Part shown: in pieces, positions 44,608 to 53,266 of the stretch | Position numbering within the stretch: the stretch's first letter is position 1 | Layout of the letters: every line of letters begins with the position of its first letter | NCBI GenBank assembly: GCA_018266835.1 | Contig: JAFDZP010000004.1 | Span: forward strand, 342,837-406,836 | DNA from: Bacteroidota bacterium | GTDB taxonomy: Bacteria; Bacteroidota; Ignavibacteria; Tepidaquicellales; Tepidaquicellaceae | Reading direction: 5' to 3' | Length of the DNA stretch: 64,000 bases | Notes under the pieces: model-generated | Databases searched by the model: none | Told to the model about the DNA's origin: nothing | What the model saw: the letters and a program-made list of their open reading frames with translations, nothing else | Made by a program: the position numbers and the translations under genes

Positions 44608-46761
44608 ATGGCAGATCATAGAAAAGAGCAAAAGCACTACAATACAGGAGTTATGAATAAATTACGGGACAAGATGCCTGTGATTATCATAATCGTTATC
44701 GTTGCATTCTTAGCGACAATCGTTTTTGAATGGGGTATGAACCTTCTTGGCTTAAGAGAGGACAGACAGCTTTTTGCTAAAGTTAACGGAGAGGAGATAA
44801 CTTATCAGCAGTTTGAGCAGGCAGTCGAGCAGCAGGCAAACCAAATGCGCCAGCAAAACAACGGTAAGGATATCGACGATGCTCAGATGCAGCAGATAAG
44901 AGACCAGGTATGGAACGGGTTAATTACCCAAAGTATCACCAGAGATGCATTGAAAAAATATAATATCACCGTTAGTGATAAAGAAATTTTGGACTGGATA
45001 TATAACAGACCTGACCAGCTTCCTGACCCTATAAAGAAAAATTTTATGGATTCAACGGGAACATTCAACGTCGGCTTCTATCAGCAGGCACTTGGCATGA
45101 AAACAAAGGAAGCAACTCAATTCTGGTCACAAGTTGAAAATTACCTTCGCGAAGTTCTTCAATCTGAAAAATTACAGTCAATACTTACAGCAGGAGTACG
45201 TGTAACTGAAGCTGATGTATTACAGAAATATAAGGATGATAAAATTTTTGCAAATATATCATATACGGCACTGGATCAGAGTATGGTTACAGATACGAAC
45301 CTTAATAACCCTTCTATCGAAGAAATGAAGAAATATTATGATGAGCATAAAGATGATTTTAAAGTTGATGAAAGTGTAAAATTTAAATATGTTGTATTTT
45401 CAGATGCTGCAACTGCGGAAGATACAGCAGCTACTCAAAAATTACTCGAAGTATTGCTAAAAGATTTTAAGACAGCTGCAATCGAAGATTCAAGTTTAAT
45501 AAGACTTGTAAACGATAATTCAGTTTCTCCTTATAGTGATGCATTCCAAAAACCAAATTCTTTAGGTCCGGATGCAATGAAGTTTTTATTTTCCGCAAAA
45601 CCGGGTGATGTTTCAAATATTATTATGGGAAATGACGGATATAAAGTTATGAGACTAATAGACACTAAGGAAGGTGAAGATACATATGTAAATGCTTCAC
45701 ACATCTTGGTTAACTTTGGAACAGATACAGCTGCGGCTAAAAAGAAAGCAGAAGAAATTTATAAAAGAGTTAAAGCAGGCGAGGATATTAATACGCTTGC
45801 CCAGCAGTTATCAGATGAGCCGTCAGCTAAGACACAAAAAGGTGATTTAGGATGGTTTGGTAAAGGAGCAATGGTAAAAGAATTTGAAGACGCTTCATTT
45901 GCCGCTAAAGACGGAGAAATTGTAGGACCGGTTAAAACTCAGTTCGGTTTCCATATCATTCAGGTAAAAGGAAAGTCTAAAAAAGAATTTAAAGTTGCTG
46001 AAATTAAAAAACCTGTTACTGCCGGAGCAAGAACAAAAGATATTGCGAAGAAAAAAGCTGAAGGATTCTATCTTGATGTTGATAAAGGCGGAAACATTGA
46101 TACACTTGCAAAGCAAATGAATCTTACATGCACAACAACTGCCGATGTATTGAAAGACGGATTTATTCCGGGCGCAGGTCAGAATAAGAAACTTATGAAG
46201 CTGGCTTTAGACAGTAAGGCAGGAAAAGTATTTGAGCCGTTAAAAGTACAAGGTGGTTACGGAGTTTATAAGCTAATTGATAAAACTCCCGCAGGTTACA
46301 GAAACTTCGACTCAATAAAGACAACTATGGTAAAGCCAAAAGTTGTTGAGAAGAAGAAGTTTGCAGTTCTTAAACAAATGGCAACAGACTTAAGAGCAAA
46401 GATTCAGAATAACGATATTAAAAGTTTAAGTACATTAACACCTCCTTCAGTAGTTGAAACAGCAGATAGCGTTTCAGTATCAAAACCGGCTGCGAAAATC
46501 GGACAGGATTATGCTGTAACAGATGCAATTTTCTCAATGAAGCAGGGTGAAATTTCTCAGCCTATAAAAGGAACAAGAGGATATTATTTAATTCAGTTGA
46601 ATACTGTGACGCCATTCAATCAGGAAGATTATTTAAAGGCATACAACGATATAAGAAACAGCCTTCTGATGCAAAAGAAACAGTCAGTGGTTCAGGAATG
46701 GCTGCAGAAAATGCAGAACGATGCTGATATAATTGATAACCGTGACAGGTTTTTCAATTAA
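44608..46761 (+). CDS. PpiD/SurA-like membrane-anchored peptidyl-prolyl isomerase
   Basis: The 717-residue protein has a short cytoplasmic head, one membrane anchor (~23-48, VIIIIVIVAFLATIVFEWGM), a SurA-N-like domain (~55-200) and a PPIC rotamase domain at ~365-455. The rotamase domain shows NASHILVNF, LAQQLSDEPSAKTQKGDLGWF and VGPVKTQFGFHIIQV. A second rotamase-like segment may follow near 630-690. It should assist folding of exported proteins at the outer face of the inner membrane, consistent with the secretion-rich window. It has its own promoter and terminator. Confidence 0.88.
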   Translation: MADHRKEQKHYNTGVMNKLRDKMPVIIIIVIVAFLATIVFEWGMNLLGLREDRQLFAKVNGEEITYQQFEQAVEQQANQMRQQNNGKDIDDAQMQQIRDQVWNGLITQSITRDALKKYNITVSDKEILDWIYNRPDQLPDPIKKNFMDSTGTFNVGFYQQALGMKTKEATQFWSQVENYLREVLQSEKLQSILTAGVRVTEADVLQKYKDDKIFANISYTALDQSMVTDTNLNNPSIEEMKKYYDEHKDDFKVDESVKFKYVVFSDAATAEDTAATQKLLEVLLKDFKTAAIEDSSLIRLVNDNSVSPYSDAFQKPNSLGPDAMKFLFSAKPGDVSNIIMGNDGYKVMRLIDTKEGEDTYVNASHILVNFGTDTAAAKKKAEEIYKRVKAGEDINTLAQQLSDEPSAKTQKGDLGWFGKGAMVKEFEDASFAAKDGEIVGPVKTQFGFHIIQVKGKSKKEFKVAEIKKPVTAGARTKDIAKKKAEGFYLDVDKGGNIDTLAKQMNLTCTTTADVLKDGFIPGAGQNKKLMKLALDSKAGKVFEPLKVQGGYGVYKLIDKTPAGYRNFDSIKTTMVKPKVVEKKKFAVLKQMATDLRAKIQNNDIKSLSTLTPPSVVETADSVSVSKPAAKIGQDYAVTDAIFSMKQGEISQPIKGTRGYYLIQLNTVTPFNQEDYLKAYNDIRNSLLMQKKQSVVQEWLQKMQNDADIIDNRDRFFN

Positions 46762-46784
46762 TATTTTTTAATTCATATATTATT

Positions 46785-46822
46785 AAAAGGCAGGTTACTG
46801 AAAAGTATCCTGCCTTTTTTAT
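46785..46822 (+). terminator. Rho-independent terminator with GAAA tetraloop
   Basis: A 10-bp stem (AAAAGGCAGG / CCTGCCTTTT), a T-T mismatch, then a 4-bp stem TACT / AGTA capped by GAAA. A T-run follows. Confidence 0.88.
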
Positions 46823-46879
46823 TTTACATGAACATTCTAAGTGTAAGACTACTATTCATCGTTCATTGATATTGAATTA

Positions 46880-46887
46880 TAATTTTG
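46880..46887 (+). promoter_or_regulatory. Candidate -7 box upstream of the outer-membrane barrel gene
   Basis: TAATTTTG matches TAnnTTTG exactly, but no TTG lies 19-20 nt upstream. The start codon is only 13 nt downstream, so the mRNA would be nearly leaderless. Confidence 0.35.
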
Positions 46888-46899
46888 ATAATATAAGCA

Positions 46900-47631
46900 A
46901 TGTTAAGGTTCATATTTTTATCACTTACCCTTATATTTCCCTCTATATTATTTTGTCAGAATTCTGCACCTCATATTCCATTTTTCAGTAATATTATTGT
47001 ATCCGGTTCGCTGAATTATGTTTCATCTGCGACAATTCAGCAGGCACCATATTCTTCCGATTTAATAGAGCGAAATTCTTCTTTAGATGTTTCCGGCGGT
47101 TATGGCTACGGATTTTCGGTGAGGACAAAAATATTGAGAAACGATTTATTCTTAGGTATTTCAGCAGAGTTTATAAAAATTCAGGATAATGATGCTGTAT
47201 TAACTTTGGAGGGCGATACAAGCTTTGCAAGAATAAAACTATCTGAAACAATAACAGCTTATCCTGTTGAATTAACTGCATATTTTAATATTCCATCTTT
47301 TCAGCAGAACCTGAATATCTATTTAGGAGGCGGAATTGGCATGTATATGGGGGACAGAATAAGGAAAATACAGAACTTTCAGAGTGAAACTATTTCAAAA
47401 TCTTTTGGTTTAAGCTTAGTAGTTCTCAGCGGAATTGAATATTATTTTGAAAATAATTTTATGAGTTTTATGGAGTTAAGATTCCGCGACGGTGAGTATG
47501 ATGTAAAATCGAAGTTTCCCTTAAGCTCAATAAATGTTAACGGAGCAACTTATTCTTTGGATAAAGAAATGAATTCAAAAATTTTTCTGGATGGCTTAAA
47601 AATCAGTTTTGGCTTAGGCTACAGATTTTAA
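46900..47631 (+). CDS. Outer-membrane beta-barrel protein, unknown function
   Basis: The 243-residue protein has a signal peptide (MLRFIFLSLTLIFPSILF, cut near CQN) and alternating amphipathic strands. It ends ISFGLGYRF, the C-terminal aromatic expected for barrel insertion. Glycine-rich turns (LGGGIGMYMG, SGGYGYGFSV) fit an 8-strand OmpA/OmpX-like barrel. The Cys at the cleavage site hints at a lipoprotein, but the lipobox is weak. It lies 10 bp before the subtilase gene. Confidence 0.75.
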   Translation: MLRFIFLSLTLIFPSILFCQNSAPHIPFFSNIIVSGSLNYVSSATIQQAPYSSDLIERNSSLDVSGGYGYGFSVRTKILRNDLFLGISAEFIKIQDNDAVLTLEGDTSFARIKLSETITAYPVELTAYFNIPSFQQNLNIYLGGGIGMYMGDRIRKIQNFQSETISKSFGLSLVVLSGIEYYFENNFMSFMELRFRDGEYDVKSKFPLSSINVNGATYSLDKEMNSKIFLDGLKISFGLGYRF

Positions 47632-47640
47632 AATAAAGAG

Positions 47641-49272
47641 ATGAAATTAATTTACACTGCTATATTTCTTATTTGCACTCAGATTTTCATTACTGTACCT
47701 ACTAATTCTGAAGAGTACGACAGGCTCCATTATAAAACAGAGAAAGTTATCGTTAAAACTAAATCTGAGTTAAAAATTTCAGAAGCCACCGGAAAAATTT
47801 CCACTCAAACAGGAATCCCTTCCTTAGATAAAAAAATTGAAACATATACCATAAATAAAATAGAACCTGTATTCAAACAAAATAACGGCGATGCTGAATT
47901 ATTTGAAAAACTGGGTATGGGCAGAGTTTATATTTTCTATTTTGATACATATAATTCCAAAACAGTTGAAAGCGCAGTTAAAGATTTTTCATCGGATAAC
48001 TCAGTTGAATATTCCGAACCTGCATTCATTGGTGAGGCTGCCGGGAAAAAAGAGTTCAATTTATCTTTCATTCCAAATGATGAGATGTTTTCAAAGCAGT
48101 GGTATTTAAACAATGAAGGGCAGATAGCACCTACAGGCAGAGGAAATGCAAAGATAGGCGCTGATATTAACATGATAAATGCCTGGGATATAGAAAAAGG
48201 AAGCGATAAAATTATTGTAGCAATTTTAGATTCAGGAATTAAAGATGACCATCCCGATTTAAGAGCAAGAATGTGGGTGAATACGGAAGAAATTCCGGAT
48301 AATGGAATTGATGATGACGGGAACGGATATGTAGATGATTATAAAGGCTGGGATTTTGCCTATGACGATAACACTCCTACTGACGGTTTCGGGCATGGTA
48401 CAAACATAGCATCAGTTATAGGATGTTCTACCAATAATGTAATAGGATTTGCAGGAATAAATCTGAAATGCAAACTTATGAACTGCAAAAATCTTAGCTC
48501 AAATAATAACGGTGAATATATCTGGTGGGCACAATCAATCAAGTATGCAGTTGATAACGGCGCAAAGATAATTAACATGAGTGAAGGCGGTTCTGATTTT
48601 TCAAAGACATTAAAGACTGCGGTTGATTACGCAATCGAAAAAGACGTTCTTCTTTGCGCAGCTATGATGAATAAAGGTGATGACCAGGATTATTATCCTG
48701 CAAGCTTCAAAGGTGTGTTTGCAATCGGTGCTACCGATACTGATGATAACAGATGCTTAAGATTTACATGGGGCGGCGGCTCTTGCTGGGGAAAACATAT
48801 TTCAGTTGTTGCTCCCGGGAATAAAATTTATGGTCTGGATTATGAAAACGTGAATAGTTACGAATCCATGTGGAGCGGGACATCGCAATCTACAGCAATT
48901 GTCAGCGGAATAGCTTCATTATTGCTCTCGCAAAAATCATCACGCACAATGGATGAGCTGAAAAAAATAATTACAGCCACCGCAAAAGATCAGGTCGGAG
49001 ACCCCCGTGAAGATAAACCGGGTTGGGATAAATATTATGGATACGGAAGAGTAGATTGTTATGCAGCTTTAACTTACGGTTACATGCCGGTACAAACAAA
49101 GAAAAAAGACGATGAAATAAAAGTAACTGATGAAGATGACCAGAACTTATCCAATGGGAAAAAGAATGATATCGTTCCTAAAGCCAAAAGAGTTCAGAAA
49201 AAAGATGAAACTGAACAGCCCAGGGAAAGTAATGCCGATACACCTGAACCATCAAAAGGAAGAAATCCTTAA
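47641..49272 (+). CDS. Secreted S8-family subtilase
   Basis: The 543-residue protein has a signal peptide (~1-23), a propeptide (~30-145) and an S8 catalytic domain. The triad is Asp197 (VAILDSGI), His252 (DGFGHGTNIA) and Ser415 (WSGTSQSTA). The serine motif has GTSQST instead of the common GTSMA. After ~475 a charged Lys/Asp/Glu/Pro tail follows, with no type IX sorting domain, unlike the larger subtilase at 58.4 kb. It should work in the periplasm or outside. Its stop overlaps the stop of the convergent metH fragment by 4 bp. Confidence 0.9.
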   Translation: MKLIYTAIFLICTQIFITVPTNSEEYDRLHYKTEKVIVKTKSELKISEATGKISTQTGIPSLDKKIETYTINKIEPVFKQNNGDAELFEKLGMGRVYIFYFDTYNSKTVESAVKDFSSDNSVEYSEPAFIGEAAGKKEFNLSFIPNDEMFSKQWYLNNEGQIAPTGRGNAKIGADINMINAWDIEKGSDKIIVAILDSGIKDDHPDLRARMWVNTEEIPDNGIDDDGNGYVDDYKGWDFAYDDNTPTDGFGHGTNIASVIGCSTNNVIGFAGINLKCKLMNCKNLSSNNNGEYIWWAQSIKYAVDNGAKIINMSEGGSDFSKTLKTAVDYAIEKDVLLCAAMMNKGDDQDYYPASFKGVFAIGATDTDDNRCLRFTWGGGSCWGKHISVVAPGNKIYGLDYENVNSYESMWSGTSQSTAIVSGIASLLLSQKSSRTMDELKKIITATAKDQVGDPREDKPGWDKYYGYGRVDCYAALTYGYMPVQTKKKDDEIKVTDEDDQNLSNGKKNDIVPKAKRVQKKDETEQPRESNADTPEPSKGRNP

Positions 49273-51116
49273 CGTACAAAGAAATATTTTGCTTCAGGGT
49301 GATGTACTACAATTGCATTAGTTGTCTGCTCAGGTACCATCTGGAATTCTTCAGTAAGCTCTACACCTAATCTTTCAGGTCTTAACAGTTCAAACATCTG
49401 TTTGTTATCTTCAAGGTTTGGGCATGCAGGATAACCGAATGAATATCTTGAGCCCTGATAACCCTGTGAGAATAATTTCTTAATATCGGGTGAGTCCTTT
49501 TCAGCAATTCCCAATTCCATTCTTATAATTTTATGCCAGTATTCTGCAAGAGCTTCAGTAGTTTCAACAGCGAACCCGTGGAAGTATAAATAATCCTGAT
49601 AACGGTTTGCTCCGTACAACTTCTGTGCATGCTCTGTAGCTTTTTCACCGACTGTTACAATCTGAAATGCAGCAACGTCAAGCTGTCCCGAACTTTTCGG
49701 TTTAAAGAAATCACTGATACAAAGATGCCTGTCCTTATTCTGTCTCGGAAAATTAAAGTGCTGCCATTCCTCAACATCGTCAGGAGTCAATTTTGTGAAG
49801 TCATAATTTTTCCATTCGCTGTGCAGTTCTTCCTCGCTAATTCCTTTAGGCTTATATACAATAAGTTCATCATCATAAGACTGACACGGAAAATATCCGT
49901 AGATAACTTTTGGAGTTAATAAATTTTCTCTCTTGCACTGAAGCTTAAGCTCATTAAATACAGGAATAATCTGTTCATCAATTAATTTTTTATATTCTTC
50001 TTCAGACGATTTTCCTTTGTAAACATTCCAGCTTCCTCTGAACAAAGCAACTTCGTTAATGTAATTATAAATTTTATCTAATCTTATATCTGTAACCATC
50101 TTGCTCCCTAAGAATGGAGGCGCAGGTACAGGTGCATCGGTGCTTACATTCGATTTTCTTATAAATGCTTTCTTCTCTTTATCGTATGCAATTTCCTTTT
50201 TGAAATCTGCATCTTCTTCCTGTTTCTTAATAAGATTTATGGAAGTATCCATTGATGCGCCGATATCAGTTTTTTCTTTTTCAAGAAGCATATCGGGAGG
50301 CAATTGTGTTCTTCCTCGCGGGTCAATATAAATTGGAAGTTCGGGACGAACGCCTTTTCGTTTATGCTCAACTATAGATGCCATGAATTTCAATCCGTCG
50401 AATGCATCGTTAGCATAATAAACATCGCCTTTATAGAGCGCTCGTAAATCTCCCTCAACAAATCTTTTAGTTAATGCAGCGCCGCCAAGGATTACAGGAA
50501 TTTCCAGACCTCTTTGATTCATCAGTTCAAGGTTCTCTTTCATAATGGCAGTTGATTTCACAAGCAGGCCGCTCATTCCAATTGCATCAGCTTTATGCTC
50601 CTCGTAAGCAGCAAGCATTGTTTCTATAGAGCATTTTATTCCAAGGTTTATAACTTTATATCCGTTATTAGTTAAAATTATATCAACGAGATTTTTACCA
50701 ATATCATGGACGTCTCCTTTAACAGTAGCAAGGATAACAATTCCTTTTGAATTATCGCCTTCAACTTTATCCATGAATGGTTCAAGATAAGCAACTGCAG
50801 TTTTCATACACTCGGCAGACTGTAATACAAAAGGAAGCTGCATTTGACCGGAACCGAATAAAACCCCTACGGTTTTCATACCATCGAGAAGAATATCATT
50901 TATGATTTCCAGAGCCGAATATTGTTTGAGAGCGGCTGCTAATTCATTATCTATACCGATTTTATCGCCATCAATAATTCTGTTCTTTAGCTTTTCCTCT
51001 ATCGGGAGATTTACATCGTTAGATGTATCTCTTTTTTCTGTTTTCTTATCTGCATAGTACTCCATTAACTCCTGCAATGGATCATATACGCATTTTATAT
51101 TCTTTGTATCTGTCAT
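49269..51116 (-). CDS. metH: Cobalamin-dependent methionine synthase, C-terminal half (B12 cap, B12 and activation domains)
   Basis: The 615-residue protein covers only the C-terminal modules of MetH. These are a helical cap (~40-115), the cobalamin-binding domain with GDVHDIGKN (134-142, cobalt-ligating His) and SGLLVKS, and the AdoMet activation domain (~370-615) with YFHGFAVETTEALAEYWH and RYSFGYPACP. Full MetH is ~1200 residues with homocysteine- and folate-binding domains first; those are absent. The N-terminus starts just before the cap with VYDPLQELMEYYADKK. No upstream fragment is present, so the N-terminal half must be a separate gene elsewhere. Confidence 0.9.
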   Translation of the reverse strand: MTDTKNIKCVYDPLQELMEYYADKKTEKRDTSNDVNLPIEEKLKNRIIDGDKIGIDNELAAALKQYSALEIINDILLDGMKTVGVLFGSGQMQLPFVLQSAECMKTAVAYLEPFMDKVEGDNSKGIVILATVKGDVHDIGKNLVDIILTNNGYKVINLGIKCSIETMLAAYEEHKADAIGMSGLLVKSTAIMKENLELMNQRGLEIPVILGGAALTKRFVEGDLRALYKGDVYYANDAFDGLKFMASIVEHKRKGVRPELPIYIDPRGRTQLPPDMLLEKEKTDIGASMDTSINLIKKQEEDADFKKEIAYDKEKKAFIRKSNVSTDAPVPAPPFLGSKMVTDIRLDKIYNYINEVALFRGSWNVYKGKSSEEEYKKLIDEQIIPVFNELKLQCKRENLLTPKVIYGYFPCQSYDDELIVYKPKGISEEELHSEWKNYDFTKLTPDDVEEWQHFNFPRQNKDRHLCISDFFKPKSSGQLDVAAFQIVTVGEKATEHAQKLYGANRYQDYLYFHGFAVETTEALAEYWHKIIRMELGIAEKDSPDIKKLFSQGYQGSRYSFGYPACPNLEDNKQMFELLRPERLGVELTEEFQMVPEQTTNAIVVHHPEAKYFFVR

Positions 51117-51176
51117 AAAATTATTTAAGCTTTCAATTTAATAACTATCCATGTATAAAAAAATGCAATTAGTAGT

Positions 51177-51644
51177 TTATCCGCTTCTGGTAAATAAAAA
51201 CTCCTCCTTAATGGTGTTATCTTCACGCTTTATAATCCGTGCATGAAGCTTATCTCCTTCAAATTTATAGCTAACCTTATTTTTATCAGTTTCACTTTCG
51301 TACAAAAGCTCATCACCTTCAGTTTTCACTACTTCCAGTTTTATTTTTCTGTCTTTAATTAAAGCTATAAAATAAAATTTACCGTCATCTTGTTTTGCCA
51401 GCTCCATAATTTCTTCGAAGACAACTTCGCCTTTCTGAATCATTTGGCTTTTTCCTTTGTACAAAGTATCACTTACTTTTTCCCAGGTTTCATACATCAT
51501 TGCACCGTCATATTTTATTTCCCATTTTCCAATGAGTTTATCCATTAAAGCTGTATTGATTGTCTGACTCATAACTGAAGAATTTAAAATTAATAAAAAT
51601 AAGAGGGGAAGGTAAACTACTGCTAAATTTTTTATTTTAATCAT
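51177..51644 (-). CDS. Small secreted lipocalin-like protein
   Basis: The ~155-residue protein has a signal peptide (MIKIKNLAVVYLPLLFLLIL, cleaved near VMSQ). An all-beta domain follows with LIGKWEIKYDGAMMYETWEKV, typical of DUF6265/lipocalin-like small secreted proteins. The ligand is unknown. An ATG 15 bp upstream (51659) is possible, but the later Met gives a normal signal peptide. It is divergent from the amidohydrolase gene. Confidence 0.65.
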   Translation of the reverse strand: MIKIKNLAVVYLPLLFLLILNSSVMSQTINTALMDKLIGKWEIKYDGAMMYETWEKVSDTLYKGKSQMIQKGEVVFEEIMELAKQDDGKFYFIALIKDRKIKLEVVKTEGDELLYESETDKNKVSYKFEGDKLHARIIKREDNTIKEEFLFTRSG

Positions 51645-51682
51645 AATATTGCATATCAATATTAATTGATACTTTTTAAATT

Positions 51683-53257
51683 ATGATTACAAAAATTAAA
51701 ATGAAAACCCTTTTTTTAAATTCAAAAATATGGCTTAAAAAGAATTATTTTGCAGAGTCATTGGGAGTTGATTCAGACACCGGAAAAATTATCTTTGTAG
51801 GACGAGAAAAAGATGTATTAAAATCTGAATATGATGAAGTAATTGATTTGAACGGAAAAGTTATGCTGCCTGCATTCAATGATAACCATGTTCATTTAGT
51901 TAAAGGTGCTCTGGTAAGCTCAGAACTGAACTTAAGAAATGTATTAACATCGGAAGAATTTAAAAAAGAAATATTAAATTACCGCTCCAACTTAAAACCC
52001 GGCAAATGGATTCAGGGAGGGTACTTCTCTGATTCAAACTTTACTGAAAAATTTACAATTGATAAAAATTTTCTTGATGCTGTTTGCAATGATGTTCCCA
52101 TCTTCATTTCAAGATTTGATATACACTCATGCTTTGTAAATTCAAAAGCTCTGGAGTTTGTAAATAATTTTGAAGGTCATTCTTTCAATCAAGATGAACT
52201 GATAAGAGATGCGGACGGTAACTTAACAGGTGAATTAAAAGAGCGGCCGATGTATTTTTTGCAATCAATGATTCCTCAAAAAACTCTTGAGGAAAAAGCT
52301 TCTGATGTAAAACAACAGATATTTGAGTTTCATTCGATGGGAATAACGGCAATATCCGATATTACTTTAACAGAAGACCTGGATATTTATGAATATTTGT
52401 TGAACAAAGGTGAGCTCAATCTGAATATAAATTCTATTCTTCCATTTGAAGAGTTCTATAATATAGATAAGCATAAAGAAAGATTTGCAAGTTTTAATCA
52501 AATCAAATTCAGATGCTTCAAAGCATTCTATGACGGTTCTCTTTCCAGCCGTACTGCATATTATTTCAAGAATTACAAAAATTCCGATATGCGGGGAATT
52601 AGAACTGAATATATTAACTCAGGTGATTTTCATAAAACAGCTTTGGCAATTGATAAAGCCGGCTACCAGATGGCAGTCCATGCCATAGGGGATTTATCGG
52701 TCAGCGAGCTTCTTGATCTCAATGCCGAACTCGATTTAATACACGGAGCGAGAAACAGAAAATTCAGAATTGAACATGCGCAGCACATTCAGCCCGATGA
52801 TTTCCGTCTTTTTGATGTATTAAAAATATTAGCGTCAGTGCAGCCATCGCATTTATTTTCAGATGCATCAACATCACATGAGCTGAGAAATGATTTTGAA
52901 ACAACACATAATTATTCAGAGCTTCTTAAATACAGTGTTAAGCTATGCTTCGGAACAGATTTCCCTATTGTATCCGCTTCGCCATTTGAAACGATATATT
53001 ACGCAATGACTCGCAAAGCAAAAGGATTTGAAAACGGATTCACTCCCGAGTATAGCATGAATCTTTACGATTGCCTTGATGCATATACTGTTAACAATGC
53101 TTACGGTTCAAATGAAGACCACGTTACAGGAGCTCTTCGTACCGATATGCGCGGTGACTTAATTGTACTTAACGAAAATATTTTTGAATCAAATGCAGAT
53201 GATATCCGTTCTATAAAAGTAGATATGACCTATAAGAACGGAACAAGAGTTCATTAA
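51683..53257 (+). CDS. YtcJ-like amidohydrolase
   Basis: The 524-residue metal-dependent hydrolase has the N-terminal MLPAFNDNHVHLVKG (metal HxH), GELKERPM, FKAFYDGSLSSRTA and MAVHAIGDLSV. FRIEHAQHIQPDDFRLF and CFGTDFPIVSASPFETIYYA also appear, the amidohydrolase_3/YtcJ pattern. The substrate is unknown. The ATG at 51701 (MKTLFLNSKIW) is an equally plausible start and begins exactly with the fold. The M1 peptidase gene follows after 9 bp, so the two are probably cotranscribed. Confidence 0.88.
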   Translation: MITKIKMKTLFLNSKIWLKKNYFAESLGVDSDTGKIIFVGREKDVLKSEYDEVIDLNGKVMLPAFNDNHVHLVKGALVSSELNLRNVLTSEEFKKEILNYRSNLKPGKWIQGGYFSDSNFTEKFTIDKNFLDAVCNDVPIFISRFDIHSCFVNSKALEFVNNFEGHSFNQDELIRDADGNLTGELKERPMYFLQSMIPQKTLEEKASDVKQQIFEFHSMGITAISDITLTEDLDIYEYLLNKGELNLNINSILPFEEFYNIDKHKERFASFNQIKFRCFKAFYDGSLSSRTAYYFKNYKNSDMRGIRTEYINSGDFHKTALAIDKAGYQMAVHAIGDLSVSELLDLNAELDLIHGARNRKFRIEHAQHIQPDDFRLFDVLKILASVQPSHLFSDASTSHELRNDFETTHNYSELLKYSVKLCFGTDFPIVSASPFETIYYAMTRKAKGFENGFTPEYSMNLYDCLDAYTVNNAYGSNEDHVTGALRTDMRGDLIVLNENIFESNADDIRSIKVDMTYKNGTRVH

Positions 53258-53266
53258 CGAACGCAT

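Noticed and set aside
49269..51116. Frameshifted pseudogene of full-length metH
   Set aside because: The upstream DNA holds an unrelated secreted-protein gene with no trace of pterin- or homocysteine-binding domains, and the ORF starts cleanly at a domain boundary.
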